A stretch of 64,000 bases of DNA. Origin: an uncultured Opitutales bacterium (GTDB lineage Bacteria; Verrucomicrobiota; Verrucomicrobiia; Opitutales; Intestinicryptomonadaceae). The notes under the pieces were generated by a model. It made no database searches and was not told where the DNA came from. It saw only the letters and a list, made by a program, of their open reading frames with translations. Position numbers and translations under genes: made by a program. This document shows, piece by piece, positions 52,688-63,100 of the stretch (position 1 is its first letter; the number at the start of each line of letters is the position of its first letter). The DNA lies in contig CALXLM010000053.1 in NCBI GenBank assembly GCA_944389195.1, positions 1 through 64,000 of the forward strand, read 5' to 3'.

Positions 52688-54349
52688 TTAGGAAACAAAA
52701 AATATAATCAGCAACTGGGCTGTCAAAACGCGCATAAACATCGTTAGTGGATAAACCGTCGCATAGGCTACCGCGGGGGAATCGTCACCGCTGGCGCTTG
52801 TGGCGTAGGCGAGAGCCGGAGGGTTTGTCACGCTTCCGGCGAGCACCCCGATGAGGGTGAAATAGTCGGTCTTAAGTAAAAGGCGCGCGCCGGCGCCAAC
52901 AAACAGCAGCGGTAAAACCGTGATTGCAAAGCCATAAGCTATCCATTTATAGCCCCCGCCGCAAACGACGGTTGAAACGAAATCGCCGCCCGCCCCTATT
53001 CCCACACTCGCAAGAAACAACGCTATGCCTACCTCGCGGAGCATAAGGCTTGCGCTGACAGTCGTATAGGTGACCATTTTAAAATGTGGGCCGAATCTGC
53101 TCAACAGTATCGACACTATAAGTGGACCGCCAGCCAACCCGAGTTTTACAGGCTGCGGAATTCCTGGAAAGGAAACGGGCAAAGAACCGATGAGAACGCC
53201 GAGAAATATGCCCAAGAATATCGGCACAAGATTCGGCTGCCTGAGCTTCATCATTGAATTTCCCAAAATTTTCTCGACGCCGCCGATAGCGCCCGACGAA
53301 CCCACGACAGTCACTCTGTCGCCCACTTGAAGCTGAAGGTTGGAATGGGCTACGAGATCTATCCCCGCCCTGTTTACACGGGTAATGTTAAATGAATACC
53401 CCCCGAAAAGGCCGAGTTTGCCGAGAGTTTCCCCGTTAACGCTGTGGTTTGTAATCATTATGCGCCTCGCCTCGAGTCCAGTATCGAGTTTTTGCCACTC
53501 CATTTCGATTTTTTCTCCGAGAAAAGCCGCAATAAAATCGGTGTCCTTTTTGTCGCAGACTACAAGGATTTTGTCTCCGCGCTCCAGCACGGTTTCCGGA
53601 GAGGCTATCGCAATGCGGCCGTCCGGCCCGCAAACACGCGATATAACAAAATATTTTCCCGCAAGCCTGACGATATCGTCTATTTTCTTTCCGAATAGCG
53701 AAGGATTTACCAGAGAAATTGAAATTCTGTTTGCACCCTCTCTGACGCCGCGCCGTTTTTTCGTTTCAGAATCTCCGCCGGCTGAAAACATTCCCGGAAG
53801 AAACTTCAGCGCCGTCATCGACAATATCGCGCCGATGACCCCGAGCGGATATGCCACGGCGTATCCGAGTGATATTGAAGGATCTTCTTTTGCGAACATG
53901 TCAAGATATGCCTGCGACGCCGCACCGAGCCCCGGGGTGTTTGTCACAGCCCCCGACAATATTCCTACCATAGTTGACATGGGGACGCCGAATGCGAAAC
54001 TTAAAAAACATGCCGTAGCCACCCCCAAAAACACCACACACATCGCGACAGCATTGAGTTTTATTCCCGCCTTTTTGAAAGATGAAAAGAACCCCGGCCC
54101 GACCTGCAAGCCTATCGAATACACAAAAAGTATTAATCCGAACTCCTTTGCAAAGTTAAGCACCCCAGGCTCGACATCCATGCCGAAGTGCCCGAATGCG
54201 AGACCGACAAACAGCACCCAGGTGATTCCGAGCGAAACTCCCGCTATGCGCACTTTTCCCAAAGCCACGCCCGCAGTTATGGCGAGCGCAAGAACAAGAA
54301 CGCAATGCGCCACTCCGGATCCGAAAAATAAATTCGACAGCCAATTCAT
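52688..54349 (-). CDS. AspT/YidE-type antiporter family protein
   Basis: 553 residues. Two halves of five to six membrane segments (GLILFVYSIGLQVGPGFFSS; LREVGIALFLASVGIGAGGD), each carrying a duplicated family motif (GAVTNTPGLGAASQAY; GSVTNPPALAYATSA), flank two cytoplasmic RCK/TrkA-C domains (about 210-380). The AspT family exchanges amino acids such as aspartate/alanine; YidE/YbjL relatives have no fixed substrate. Single-gene unit. Start from MNWLSNLFFG. Confidence 0.9.
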   Translation of the reverse strand: MNWLSNLFFGSGVAHCVLVLALAITAGVALGKVRIAGVSLGITWVLFVGLAFGHFGMDVEPGVLNFAKEFGLILFVYSIGLQVGPGFFSSFKKAGIKLNAVAMCVVFLGVATACFLSFAFGVPMSTMVGILSGAVTNTPGLGAASQAYLDMFAKEDPSISLGYAVAYPLGVIGAILSMTALKFLPGMFSAGGDSETKKRRGVREGANRISISLVNPSLFGKKIDDIVRLAGKYFVISRVCGPDGRIAIASPETVLERGDKILVVCDKKDTDFIAAFLGEKIEMEWQKLDTGLEARRIMITNHSVNGETLGKLGLFGGYSFNITRVNRAGIDLVAHSNLQLQVGDRVTVVGSSGAIGGVEKILGNSMMKLRQPNLVPIFLGIFLGVLIGSLPVSFPGIPQPVKLGLAGGPLIVSILLSRFGPHFKMVTYTTVSASLMLREVGIALFLASVGIGAGGDFVSTVVCGGGYKWIAYGFAITVLPLLFVGAGARLLLKTDYFTLIGVLAGSVTNPPALAYATSASGDDSPAVAYATVYPLTMFMRVLTAQLLIIFFVS

Positions 54350-54705
54350 AAACGTACTTAAAAAGCCGCAAAGCGCAGGTTTGTCCCGCGCATAGTCACT
54401 TTAAGTTGGGGCGGTTTAGACTTCTTTCGAATAAAATCAAGCCTTTTGTTTGGCAATATGGCTAATCAAAGCGCCCTAATAATTATAAAAACCCCAGTAG
54501 GAAAAATAAACGCGCACGGCAGTACCCGCCCAAATGCGAACGGAAATCCCCCGCATTTCAAAACGCGCCGGCATGCATAAAAAGAACGGGAAAATTTCAA
54601 TGCCTTATCTACGCGGCAATCCCGGACAATCAGCATCCCGGGACGACAACGGAGCCGGCGGCCGACGCGGCGCCAAATGCGCCGCGGACGGCCGGAAATC
54701 GCCGA
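54350..54705. other. Intergenic region without a supported gene
   Basis: About 356 bases between two minus-strand genes. It must hold the transporter promoter and the end of the holin-like transcript. No clear RNA gene, terminator or reading frame was found. Confidence 0.35.
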
Positions 54706-55173
54706 CTATCTGCCGAGCTTAAACGCCTTGCGCGTTATGCCCGCCCCGATATATGCGGAAATTAGATTCGCCATAAGCTCTTTCCATACGTCGGCCAAAT
54801 AAAACCCGTTTATATAGGCCACGCCGAAAGTTTCCCTTTCTGGTATCAATCCCCATAGCCAGCCCCCTGTTTGCTCGACAGTCTCGACGGCCACGGGAAC
54901 GTCGGCGAAAAACGCAAAAATCATCGGGCAAATTCCGAGCATAAAAAACGCCATAAGCAACATTATGCGGCGCGCCCACACTCCGCCGTCGCCGGATCGC
55001 GCAAACGCGGCGTCGTGCGCGGCGCTGTCGGACGACTGCTGCTTTTGAAAAGCCTCCATTACGCTTGTGAACTTCTGGCTGTTCAAGGCGGAAAGCTGTC
55101 CGAAAAACGTCACGAGGGTCGTAAACACCCCGCCGAGTATTCCGCTGTCCCACAGTTCTGCCAGCGAATTCAA
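54706..55173 (-). CDS. Holin-like membrane protein (3TM-type), orphan phage-like gene
   Basis: 155 residues. An N-terminal hydrophobic helix (LGGVFTTLVTFFGQLSAL) precedes a Gln/Asp-rich amphipathic stretch, then a membrane segment with charged start (WARRIMLLMAFFMLGICPMI), a Trp/Gly loop (TGGWLWGLIPERETFG) and a C-terminal helix (LISAYIGAGITRKAF). The layout resembles 3TM-type holins of phages and gene transfer agents. No endolysin or other phage gene is near. The start is TTG (55171-55173), inside TTGA shared with the stop of a 29-codon ORF, so it depends on coupled translation. Function inferred weakly. Confidence 0.55.
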   Translation of the reverse strand: MNSLAELWDSGILGGVFTTLVTFFGQLSALNSQKFTSVMEAFQKQQSSDSAAHDAAFARSGDGGVWARRIMLLMAFFMLGICPMIFAFFADVPVAVETVEQTGGWLWGLIPERETFGVAYINGFYLADVWKELMANLISAYIGAGITRKAFKLGR

Positions 55174-55259
55174 CGCAGTTTCCCCCGCGCGGCGGACGCC
55201 CCAACCGCATTTCCATAGAGCGCTTGCACGGCGAAAACGCCTGTTATTAATTTTTCCAT
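55170..55259 (-). CDS. 29-codon leader ORF coupled to the holin-like gene
   Basis: MEKLITGVFAVQALYGNAVG then ASAARGKLR and TGA. AAAGGAG lies about nine bases before the ATG, one of the strongest ribosome sites here, whereas the downstream gene has none. Its stop overlaps the TTG start of that gene (TTGA). It may be a control peptide, the true first cistron, or an N-terminus split from the holin-like gene by a frameshift. Confidence 0.6.
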   Translation of the reverse strand: MEKLITGVFAVQALYGNAVGASAARGKLR

Positions 55260-55421
55260 AGTTAAAAACTCCTTTTTTTTATGTTAACGAACGCGCCGAA
55301 GAAATCGGCGCATAATGCGCAATATTAGCGCACATCTCCCAAATGCGCAAAAAAACTTTGGATATTTTTGGAAAACTGAAAATATTGACAAAGCGCACGC
55401 GAATTATTTTCTTTGTTCGGT

Positions 55422-55877
55422 ATGGCTAAAGTAGATATAGAATTAGTTCAGATGATACTCCAGAGAGCCGATCTGGACGCGCGTAAAATATCGCAGATTA
55501 TGGAGGATTTGAAATTCGAGTCCAAACAAAAGGACTCCGACGCCGAAAAAACGCCTCCGGTAAAAAAACAGTTTGTAATAGTTGTAAACGACCCATACGG
55601 CAAAATCGGTGACACTGGGTTTGAATATCAAGGCTGGGTCGTGCAAATTCCAGAAGACGACGCTCCGACCGACGCTGTAAATAGAATACACAAGGGTGTG
55701 TACGATTTCAATATCACGCCGAAGGGCAGGCGCATGCCCATAAAGACAGTAGCAGAAGCGTGCGAATTTTGCCCGCAAAAACTTTACAAGGAGCACAATG
55801 TGTGGGTTAAAACAAAAGAGCCTGTGCTCGTGCTGTTGTCGAACGGAAAAATACCGCGCGAAAGCGCGGGGGAATAG
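55422..55877 (+). CDS. Unknown protein (151 aa) upstream of def
   Basis: 151 residues, soluble, start MAKVDIELVQMILQRADLDA. An N-terminal helical part is followed by a Lys-rich linker and a beta-rich domain (KQFVIVVNDPYGKIGDTGFE, YQGWVVQIPEDDAPTDAVNR, ending PVLVLLSNGKIPRE). I know no family or active site. TTGACA at 55385-55390 may be the -35 element of this gene. It leads def by nine bases, so it is co-transcribed with it. Confidence 0.7.
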   Translation: MAKVDIELVQMILQRADLDARKISQIMEDLKFESKQKDSDAEKTPPVKKQFVIVVNDPYGKIGDTGFEYQGWVVQIPEDDAPTDAVNRIHKGVYDFNITPKGRRMPIKTVAEACEFCPQKLYKEHNVWVKTKEPVLVLLSNGKIPRESAGE

Positions 55878-55886
55878 CGGTTTAAG

Positions 55887-56477
55887 ATGCTAAAGCGCGT
55901 CACAAAATTCGGAGAGCCCATACTGAAGGCGAAAGCCGAAAAAATCGAGACTTTCGACGAATCGGTCGAGCGTCTCGCAAAAGACCTTATCGACACAATG
56001 TACGAAGAAAACGGGCTCGGTTTGGCGGCACCCCAAATTGACGTTCAAAAACGCGCATTTGCAATAGACATGCGCCGCCGCGCTGATCCTAACTCGCCGT
56101 GCGTATTTTCCCTTGACGGCAAAAGGCTTCCGCTCGACTTGGCCATGCCGCTGGTAGCGATAAACCCGGAGGTCGAAGAAATCGGGAACTATGTTGAAAT
56201 ATCGGAGGAGGGCTGCCTCTCATTTCCCGGAATATTCGCGGAAGTCGAGCGCAGCGCCGCCGTTAGGCTTAAATATTTCGACACGGCGGGCGTACCGCAC
56301 GAACTGATATGCGAGGGGCTTTTTGCAAGATGCGTCCAGCATGAAAACGACCATCTTGACGGTATATGTTTTATAGACCACCTCGCCCCGCGTCAACTTT
56401 TCAAGATAGAGCCAAAGCTCAAGAAGCTGCGCCGCCAAACACGCGACTTTCTTAAGGGGAAAAAAGTCTCCGAGTAG
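55887..56477 (+). CDS. def: Peptide deformylase
   Basis: 196 residues. All three deformylase motifs are present: GLGLAAPQI, EGCLSFPG (metal Cys) and QHENDHLDG (metal His pair and catalytic Glu). It removes the formyl group from nascent proteins. An insert of about ten residues (ADPNSPCVFSLDGKRLPLDL region) lengthens the middle relative to E. coli Def (169). Terminator downstream. Confidence 0.96.
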   Translation: MLKRVTKFGEPILKAKAEKIETFDESVERLAKDLIDTMYEENGLGLAAPQIDVQKRAFAIDMRRRADPNSPCVFSLDGKRLPLDLAMPLVAINPEVEEIGNYVEISEEGCLSFPGIFAEVERSAAVRLKYFDTAGVPHELICEGLFARCVQHENDHLDGICFIDHLAPRQLFKIEPKLKKLRRQTRDFLKGKKVSE

Positions 56478-56504
56478 CAAAATCTTCTCTGCCGAATTTT
56501 CCTG

Positions 56505-56530
56505 AACGCCGAAACAATGCGGCGTTTTTA
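56505..56530 (+). terminator. Intrinsic terminator after def
   Basis: AACGCCG (56505-56511) pairs with CGGCGTT (56520-56526), loop AAACAATG, followed by a U-rich tail (TTTTTATTTGG). It separates def from coaE-rho. Confidence 0.8.
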
Positions 56531-56585
56531 TTTGGTTATCGTCACGTCCGCGCGCCGTTTTTAATTCAACCCCTAAAGACATAAT

Positions 56586-57179
56586 ATGGCAACGACAATC
56601 GCATTGACAGGAGGAATGGGCTGCGGGAAATCCGCAGCTGCAGAAGCCTTCAAAGAACTTGGAGCAAAAGTTATGGACGCGGACTCGCTTTCGCATTTTG
56701 TCCTCGAGAACGACCCTTATGTAATCGGGACGGTAAAACGCGTCGCAGGCGAAAGCGCATACGGCGCGGACGGCAAAGCCCTGAGGGAAAACATCGCAAA
56801 AGCCGTGTTTTCAGACGCCAAAAAGCTCGCCGAAATAGAGAATGCCATACATCCGGCTGTCGAGAAAATGTGGAGGGAGGAACTCAAGAAATGCGACAGT
56901 TCAGCCGACATGTGTTTTGCGGTAGTCGAAATTCCGCTTCTTTTCGAGAAAAGGCTTGAAAACAAATTCGATATATGCGTTAGTGTTTTTTGTAGCGAGG
57001 CGCTGCGCAAAGAGCGCCTGTTGTCGAGGGGAATGACGGCCGAAGAGATTTTGCGGCGCGATGTGTTTCAAATGTCCCCTCTGGAAAAAGCCAAGCTTGC
57101 GGATATAGTGCTTTTCAACGAAAGCCACAGAAATTTTCTAAAAAGGCAAGTGGAACTTGTATTATCACGTTTAAAATAA
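56586..57179 (+). CDS. coaE: Dephospho-CoA kinase
   Basis: 197 residues. P-loop LTGGMGCGKSAAAEAF near residue 12, then VMDADSLSHFVLE, FAVVEIPLLFEKRLENKFDI and RLLSRGMTAEEILRRDVFQM with the lid arginines. It makes the last step of CoA synthesis. The rho start follows by six bases. CoA supply also matters to the CoA-acylating BMC pathway, but no direct link is implied. Confidence 0.95.
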   Translation: MATTIALTGGMGCGKSAAAEAFKELGAKVMDADSLSHFVLENDPYVIGTVKRVAGESAYGADGKALRENIAKAVFSDAKKLAEIENAIHPAVEKMWREELKKCDSSADMCFAVVEIPLLFEKRLENKFDICVSVFCSEALRKERLLSRGMTAEEILRRDVFQMSPLEKAKLADIVLFNESHRNFLKRQVELVLSRLK

Positions 57180-57185
57180 GCGACC

Positions 57186-59918
57186 ATGGACGACAAAGAA
57201 AACAATCTGCCCGGCGAAATACCGGCGGAAGCACCAAAAAAGCGCGGGCGAAAGCCGAAAGCGCAAAAAACGGACGAGAATCCCGAACCCGTAAAAAAAA
57301 GGCGCGGAAGGCCGCGTAAAAACCCCGAAATTCCGCCGCAGACGAATGTTTCATCGGAATCCGCAAAAGCAGAAAACGGCCCGGCCGGTACGCTGGCAGA
57401 CGGTGATACCCCACCCTCTCCCCTCGACGAAACGCTCGACAGCGCGGTAAAGCAAAGAAAGTCGCGCAGAATCCGCGGTCCGAAGATTCCGCGCGAAGAC
57501 GGGCCCCAATGGAGGGACGCCCCCGTTTCGGACCCGGAACCGGAAAGACACGAGGAATCCCCGGAAATTCCGGAGACCGAAATCTTCGTCCACAGAGACA
57601 GCTCGGACGATTTTGCGTACGGCTCGCCTGTTGAAACCGACGTTGAAAAAGATGAAAGGAACGACGACGGCGAAAACGTTCCGACTTCGTTTTCCACCAC
57701 AGACGACGATCTTGACCCCGAAGGGTACCGCGCACAGGCCGAAACCACAGAAGACGACGATGAACGCAGGATAGCCGAAGCACGGGAATACGAAAATGCC
57801 GTGGACGACGCCGTGCTTTCCAGCCACCGCCAAGGCGACGGCAGAAACAAATGGCAAAAGAGGGACCGCGACAACCGTTATAACGGAAACGGAAGAGCCG
57901 CCCAACAGAACAGACAGGGAGGCGGAAACGGCCAACAAAACAGGCAAAACCAGCCGAACGGGCGCTTCGACAGAAATGCAAAAAACGGACGCCTCAACCA
58001 ACAGAACAGGCAGGGAGGCGGAAACGGCCAACAAAACAGGCAAAACCAACAAAATCTGAGACAGCAGCAAAACGCTCAAAAACAAAAAAAACCGCGTTGG
58101 ATGCAAAACCAAAATAGCGAAGATGACACTATAAACCCGGCCGATCTTCCTGAATGGTTTGCGCTAAAAAGCCAAAAGTCCCTTGACGAATATCTCGCCC
58201 AAACGTTTTTCGATAAAAAGCCGGAGCAAAACCCCGAACCGTTTTTATCGGAATCGTTTGAAACGGCGACTCCGATAGAATTGGACGATCTTGAAAAAAT
58301 GCGGGCTGAACGCCAAGAAGACGCAGCAACAGCCCCTTTGATGAACGAAATAGCTGAGCCGCCGGCCACCCAACAGGGCGAAGATCCGGACGCCGAAACA
58401 ACTCCCGGCAGCGCTCCGGAACAATCCGGGAAAAACATATCCGACATGGGATATTGGGAATTGATGGCAAACGCCAACGATTCAGCTGCAAAAAAATACG
58501 GACTTGCAAAAAAAGCGGATACTTCCGACTCTGATGATAAAACAGAGCCCGAAGCGGAGGCATTGCAAAGCGACGCCCAGTCCGATGCCAAACCGTTTGA
58601 GGAACCGTCATCAGTAAACGTTCCCGCGTGCGGCCAGATTGATTCCATCGGCGGGCTTGATGAAATAAGGCGCCTCGGGATACGCGATATACGCGACAAA
58701 TACGACGAAACCGGCATACCCTACCGCGCCGGAGCCGGAAAATCCGAACTGATATCCGACTATTTCAAATTCGCCAAAAACAATAAAAAGCTCGTGAAGG
58801 CAAAGGGCACTCTCGACGTTTTTGAAGACGGATTCGGCGGGGCTATCGCCTTTGCCGACGACAATTACAGGCTGAAAAGAAACTCGATATATGTCCCCCA
58901 AATGTTCATAGACAAATACGGGCTTAAAAGGGGACACACTGTCGGGGTATTGGCCATGCCTCCCCGTGATTTCGGCCGCGAAACATGCCCGATTGCCGTA
59001 TCCGTGACGTCGGTTATGGATGCGGATCCGGAAACCGCAAAAAACATCACTCCTTTCACCGACTTGATTCCCTATTACCCGACAAGGCGCATAATCATGG
59101 AAGCAGACGCATCGTCGGGCTGGGACAACCTATCGATGAGAGCCGTAGATCTTCTGACTCCGATAGGATTCGGACAGCGCGCATTAATTGTCGCCCCTCC
59201 GCGAACCGGAAAAACCGTTTTAATGCAGGGAATGGCAAAGTCCATACGCCGAAACGCCCCGCACGCGCACCTGATGATTCTGCTTGTCGATGAACGTCCG
59301 GAAGAAGTGACCGATTTCAAAAGAAATGTGGACGCAGAAGTAATAGCGTCAACATTTGACGAGGAAGCCTCAAACCATGTACATGCCGCCGAAATGATCA
59401 TAAGCCGCGCCCGCAGACTGGTTGAGGAGGGACGCGACGTGGTAATACTGCTCGATTCCATAACACGGCTTGCGCGCGCCTATAACGCGCTTATGCCGAA
59501 CGGAGGCAGAACAATGTCGGGAGGCGTGGAGGCAAACGCACTTCAGAAGCCAAAAAAATTCTTCGGATCGGCAAGAAACATCGAGGGAGGTGGCTCGCTA
59601 ACAATAATCGGGACGGCGCTCATCGAAACCGGAAGCAAAATGGACGAAGTAATATTCGAGGAGTTTAAAGGAACCGGGAACCTCGAGCTGCATCTCGACC
59701 GCGGGCTGTCGGATAAGCGCATTTTCCCGGCAATCAATATTGAAAAGAGCGGAACGCGCAAAGAGGAGCTTCTATACCACCCGGACGAAATGTCCAAAAT
59801 ATATGCATTGAGGCGAGCGATGAAGGGCGTCCCAGCAACCGACGCGATGGAAATGCTCGTCCAAAGGCTCAAAAAGGTGCCTACAAACATAGAATTTCTG
59901 CTCGGAATAAACAGATAA
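57186..59918 (+). CDS. rho: Transcription termination factor Rho with a long disordered, Q/N-rich insertion
   Basis: 910 residues against ~420 in E. coli. Residues 18-45 hold two AT-hook-like basic stretches ([16 protein letters not shown]). About 50-220 is acidic and disordered; 220-300 is very rich in Gln, Asn and Gly with a near-exact repeat ([14 protein letters not shown] twice); a second acidic linker follows. The Rho core starts near 485 ([23 protein letters not shown]-binding cold-shock domain after it). The ATPase has P-loop APPRTGKT (670-677), [11 protein letters not shown] and [14 protein letters not shown]. Rho ends transcription by threading RNA through its hexamer. Long disordered Rho insertions occur in other phyla; two have been tied to condensate or prion-like behaviour. 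Confidence 0.96.
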   Translation: MDDKENNLPGEIPAEAPKKRGRKPKAQKTDENPEPVKKRRGRPRKNPEIPPQTNVSSESAKAENGPAGTLADGDTPPSPLDETLDSAVKQRKSRRIRGPKIPREDGPQWRDAPVSDPEPERHEESPEIPETEIFVHRDSSDDFAYGSPVETDVEKDERNDDGENVPTSFSTTDDDLDPEGYRAQAETTEDDDERRIAEAREYENAVDDAVLSSHRQGDGRNKWQKRDRDNRYNGNGRAAQQNRQGGGNGQQNRQNQPNGRFDRNAKNGRLNQQNRQGGGNGQQNRQNQQNLRQQQNAQKQKKPRWMQNQNSEDDTINPADLPEWFALKSQKSLDEYLAQTFFDKKPEQNPEPFLSESFETATPIELDDLEKMRAERQEDAATAPLMNEIAEPPATQQGEDPDAETTPGSAPEQSGKNISDMGYWELMANANDSAAKKYGLAKKADTSDSDDKTEPEAEALQSDAQSDAKPFEEPSSVNVPACGQIDSIGGLDEIRRLGIRDIRDKYDETGIPYRAGAGKSELISDYFKFAKNNKKLVKAKGTLDVFEDGFGGAIAFADDNYRLKRNSIYVPQMFIDKYGLKRGHTVGVLAMPPRDFGRETCPIAVSVTSVMDADPETAKNITPFTDLIPYYPTRRIIMEADASSGWDNLSMRAVDLLTPIGFGQRALIVAPPRTGKTVLMQGMAKSIRRNAPHAHLMILLVDERPEEVTDFKRNVDAEVIASTFDEEASNHVHAAEMIISRARRLVEEGRDVVILLDSITRLARAYNALMPNGGRTMSGGVEANALQKPKKFFGSARNIEGGGSLTIIGTALIETGSKMDEVIFEEFKGTGNLELHLDRGLSDKRIFPAINIEKSGTRKEELLYHPDEMSKIYALRRAMKGVPATDAMEMLVQRLKKVPTNIEFLLGINR
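57902..58050 (+). repeat. Imperfect direct repeat inside rho
   Basis: Two copies of about 50 bases (from ~57902 and ~58000, roughly 98 bases apart) encode the Gln/Asn/Gly-rich blocks. They differ at only a few positions, so the insertion probably grew by duplication and may vary in length between strains. Confidence 0.75.
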
Positions 59919-60031
59919 GCTACTACTGCGCACGCAAAAAGATATCGCCCCGCGCGAACCGCGAAAACCTTAAACTGTCTTCGCGCTTTTGCGACTTTCC
60001 GACTGACAACCTTAAATTGGCCGACAACGCG

Positions 60032-60065
60032 AAAACGGCTTTCGGTGACCGCCGAAAGCCGTTTT
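60032..60065. terminator. Bidirectional terminator between rho and the GH gene
   Basis: A perfect 14-bp stem, AAAACGGCTTTCGG (60032-60045) with CCGAAAGCCGTTTT (60052-60065), loop TGACCG. A/T flanks on both sides serve both converging transcripts. Confidence 0.85.
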
Positions 60066-60144
60066 AATTAATAGCCAAAATCGGAGTGTCCGCCGGTTTT
60101 GCGCCGCTCGGCCGCAAAATCAAAGCCGGACTCTAAAGCAGAAT

Positions 60145-63100
60145 TTATTCCGCCACAATCTCGAACATCGGCACAGCTCCGCTTTTAAGCTTTCCGTTGT
60201 CAATATTGAGTTTCATGACGCCGTCTTTAAACTCTACGTCAATCTTTTCTCGCCGTTCGCCGTTGAGCGCTATCGGATACACCGAATACTTTTTCGACGG
60301 GTCGAGTTTCAGCTCCGCCTTTACCCTGCCCCTGCGCATTACGACGGGACCCTTGCCGCTACGGAAAGACAAAACTCCGTCGACGCTCGTAATTGAATCC
60401 ATATTGTTTTCCTCGGTGACATAAGCGAATATCAGGCGAGAACTTTCTATAATCTTCTTCCCGTCAAGAGAAGCCACCCCCACAGACGCCGGAACTGACG
60501 TAGAAATCAGCTTTAAAGCCCCCACGTCAAGAGTGCGGTTTTTATGCACCGTGGCCGCGCAGGAATAATCCGTGACGACCTTCATAACCATATTCTTGGA
60601 ATCCAGCGTAATTTGTCCGGTATCCGTCTGGTAGATTCCGTTGTCGGGGTCGCTTACATTGTCGGCTGGCAACATTCCGTTTTTCTTCATTTCATCTACA
60701 AACTTCGACAAGCGGAAAGTGCCGTCATTTGAATCTAAAACCTGCTGGAACCAACCTTGAGTAATAACCTCTGATGTGCCGTTCGGCAAAATTTCAATAT
60801 CGGCCTTAGCGGGCTTAACATGCTTTAAAGCCTCCGGAGTAGGAGCATCGGCCTTTATCGAAAATCCGACTATCAGCGGTATGCGCATCTGCTGCCCGCC
60901 CAATCCGGACAGCGCATTCGGGCTGTTCTTGACAAAGCTCTCCGAAATGAGCATGTCAACCCTGTGCTTAAACGGCTTGACGTCTCCGCGCATGAAAAAA
61001 CACTGGTTGAAAAGCTCAGCCGTTCTAATCGCCGGAGAATCGCTAACATTGAAGGGCGAAAGATGTTTCGTCTTGCGCGGATTCCATTCAACGGCGCTTG
61101 CATGTATAATAAGCGACGAAAAGTTCTGGAAAGCCGAATACGGCGAAAACAGCGACATCATCTCGAACCTGTGCTTGTTCCAATACGCATGGTTGTACTC
61201 GGTCGCCGTTATCGGTCTGTCAAAAGACTTTGAAGTCGCTATTGTCCGCCAATAGTCCGCTTCGCGAGCTATCGAACTACTTTGGTTGCAGGTGTGGTCG
61301 GCGCCGGGAACGTAAATGCCGTCCGGATGCTCGTAATACGAGTTCGTTATGATGGACTCGGACGTTTTATGGCGCGCCCATGCGTCGTACGGAGACCTGC
61401 CCAGATTGCGCTGCACGATAATGCCCTTATAGCCCGTGCCGCGGACTATCTTTTCGCAAAATTCCATGAATTCGTCGGTGGCCTCCTGGCAGAAGCGATT
61501 CCAGTCAAAACCCGATGTTAGGCCGGGAATCTCGTCAAAAGATTTAAATGGATACTTTTCCGCGTTCCTGGCCCAATATTGCCCTTTCCACGCATTGTTA
61601 AGCTTTTCGATGTCGCCGTTGTAGCGTTTCTGAAGCCAAGTGCGCCAACGTTTCAGCAAGAATTCCTTTGTAGCCGGCTCAAATTCGACAAACTTGTTGA
61701 AACAAATGACAAGCTCGTTGTAAAATTCTATGACTTGGAATACGGGATCGTCTTTCCATGCGAGCTTTGTATAGGGATTGTAGTGGTTCAGCTGCTCTTC
61801 CGCAGTCTCTTTCCATATTGCCCTCACCTCTGGATCCCCGAAAATCGCGCGTATCTTAACGTCGTTGCGCTTGTAAAAATTGTAATTTTTAAGCCCGATG
61901 TCGTACCACGCAAGAGGCAGATGAATATACACCCCGTTTTTCTTCAACTCCGAAATTAAAAAGTCGATGGTGTCGTATTGAGCCGCGCGCTGGTCGCGCT
62001 TTTTGTCACTTTTTATATAGTCGAAACCTATCCGCACGAGATTATAGCCGTTCACGGGCATCAGGGCGGCGTATTTCCTGATATTTTCACGCGCGGTTTC
62101 ATTGTCGTATTTTAATATCAAATGCTGCGGATAGAATGTAAAGCCCTTAAAGCGAACGTCTTTGTCCGGCTCCTTCTCAAACGCCATAGTGCCGCGCTCC
62201 GAAACTATTACGCGCCCAAGCGAGCCGGATTCCTTCAGTTCCGAAAAACCAGAAACGTCGAGCGCGCTACCGCGGAGCGTCGTCAAATCCAACGGCATGT
62301 CAACCAAAACCCAATCGGGGTTATTCTCGGGCGTCACGGTTTCGCATGTGATGACCTTTCTGTCCGAGAGTGTCGCCGCAACCACAACCCACGGTATCCT
62401 TCCGGACGTCTGAAATTCCACCTTGCTTACGGCGCGATTGTTGTCGAGCGTGACATGCGTCATATAGAGCGCGCCTCGGTTGCGCTTCTTTGAAGTCATG
62501 TAAACAATCTTGCCGTTGCGCAGTATTTCGGGCGCCCAGCAGTCGCCTGCGGAAATCCCGTAGCGGACAGGATGCGCGCTCCGCTTGCCGTCGTCGTAAT
62601 AGACAACAACATAGCCCACTATGTCGTTCTGCTTAAGATTGGCCTTGTTTGACGCCGTGTGCAGCATGTAAATGTATTTACCCAACAACGGCTTCTCCGA
62701 CAAATCGACAACGGCTGAATTTAAAATCGTCGGCGACTTCGGCGATTTAAACGTCAAGACAGACGCCCCCGAATTTTTTTCGGGATCAATAATCCTAAAT
62801 TTTACGCCTTCAAATTCCGTATCCCCAACCTTGGAAAGAAACTTTTTAAAACTTTTATTTTTACCCTCGTCGGTCCAACCGCCCGCGCCGTCTGACGGCG
62901 TTTCGTCAATAAAACCCATATTGGCATATTTTTCGAGAGGAAGGGGGTACTCGTCGTCCATATCCGCAGGAAGAGCGCAGCGGGCGTCAAAGGAGATTTC
63001 GAAAACCTCCCCCCCCTTTACCTGAAAGGCGCTTCTTACCGCAGCATACGAATTGGCGCGCGCCACCCACTTTCCGTGCGCCGCCTGCTCTTTAGGAAGC

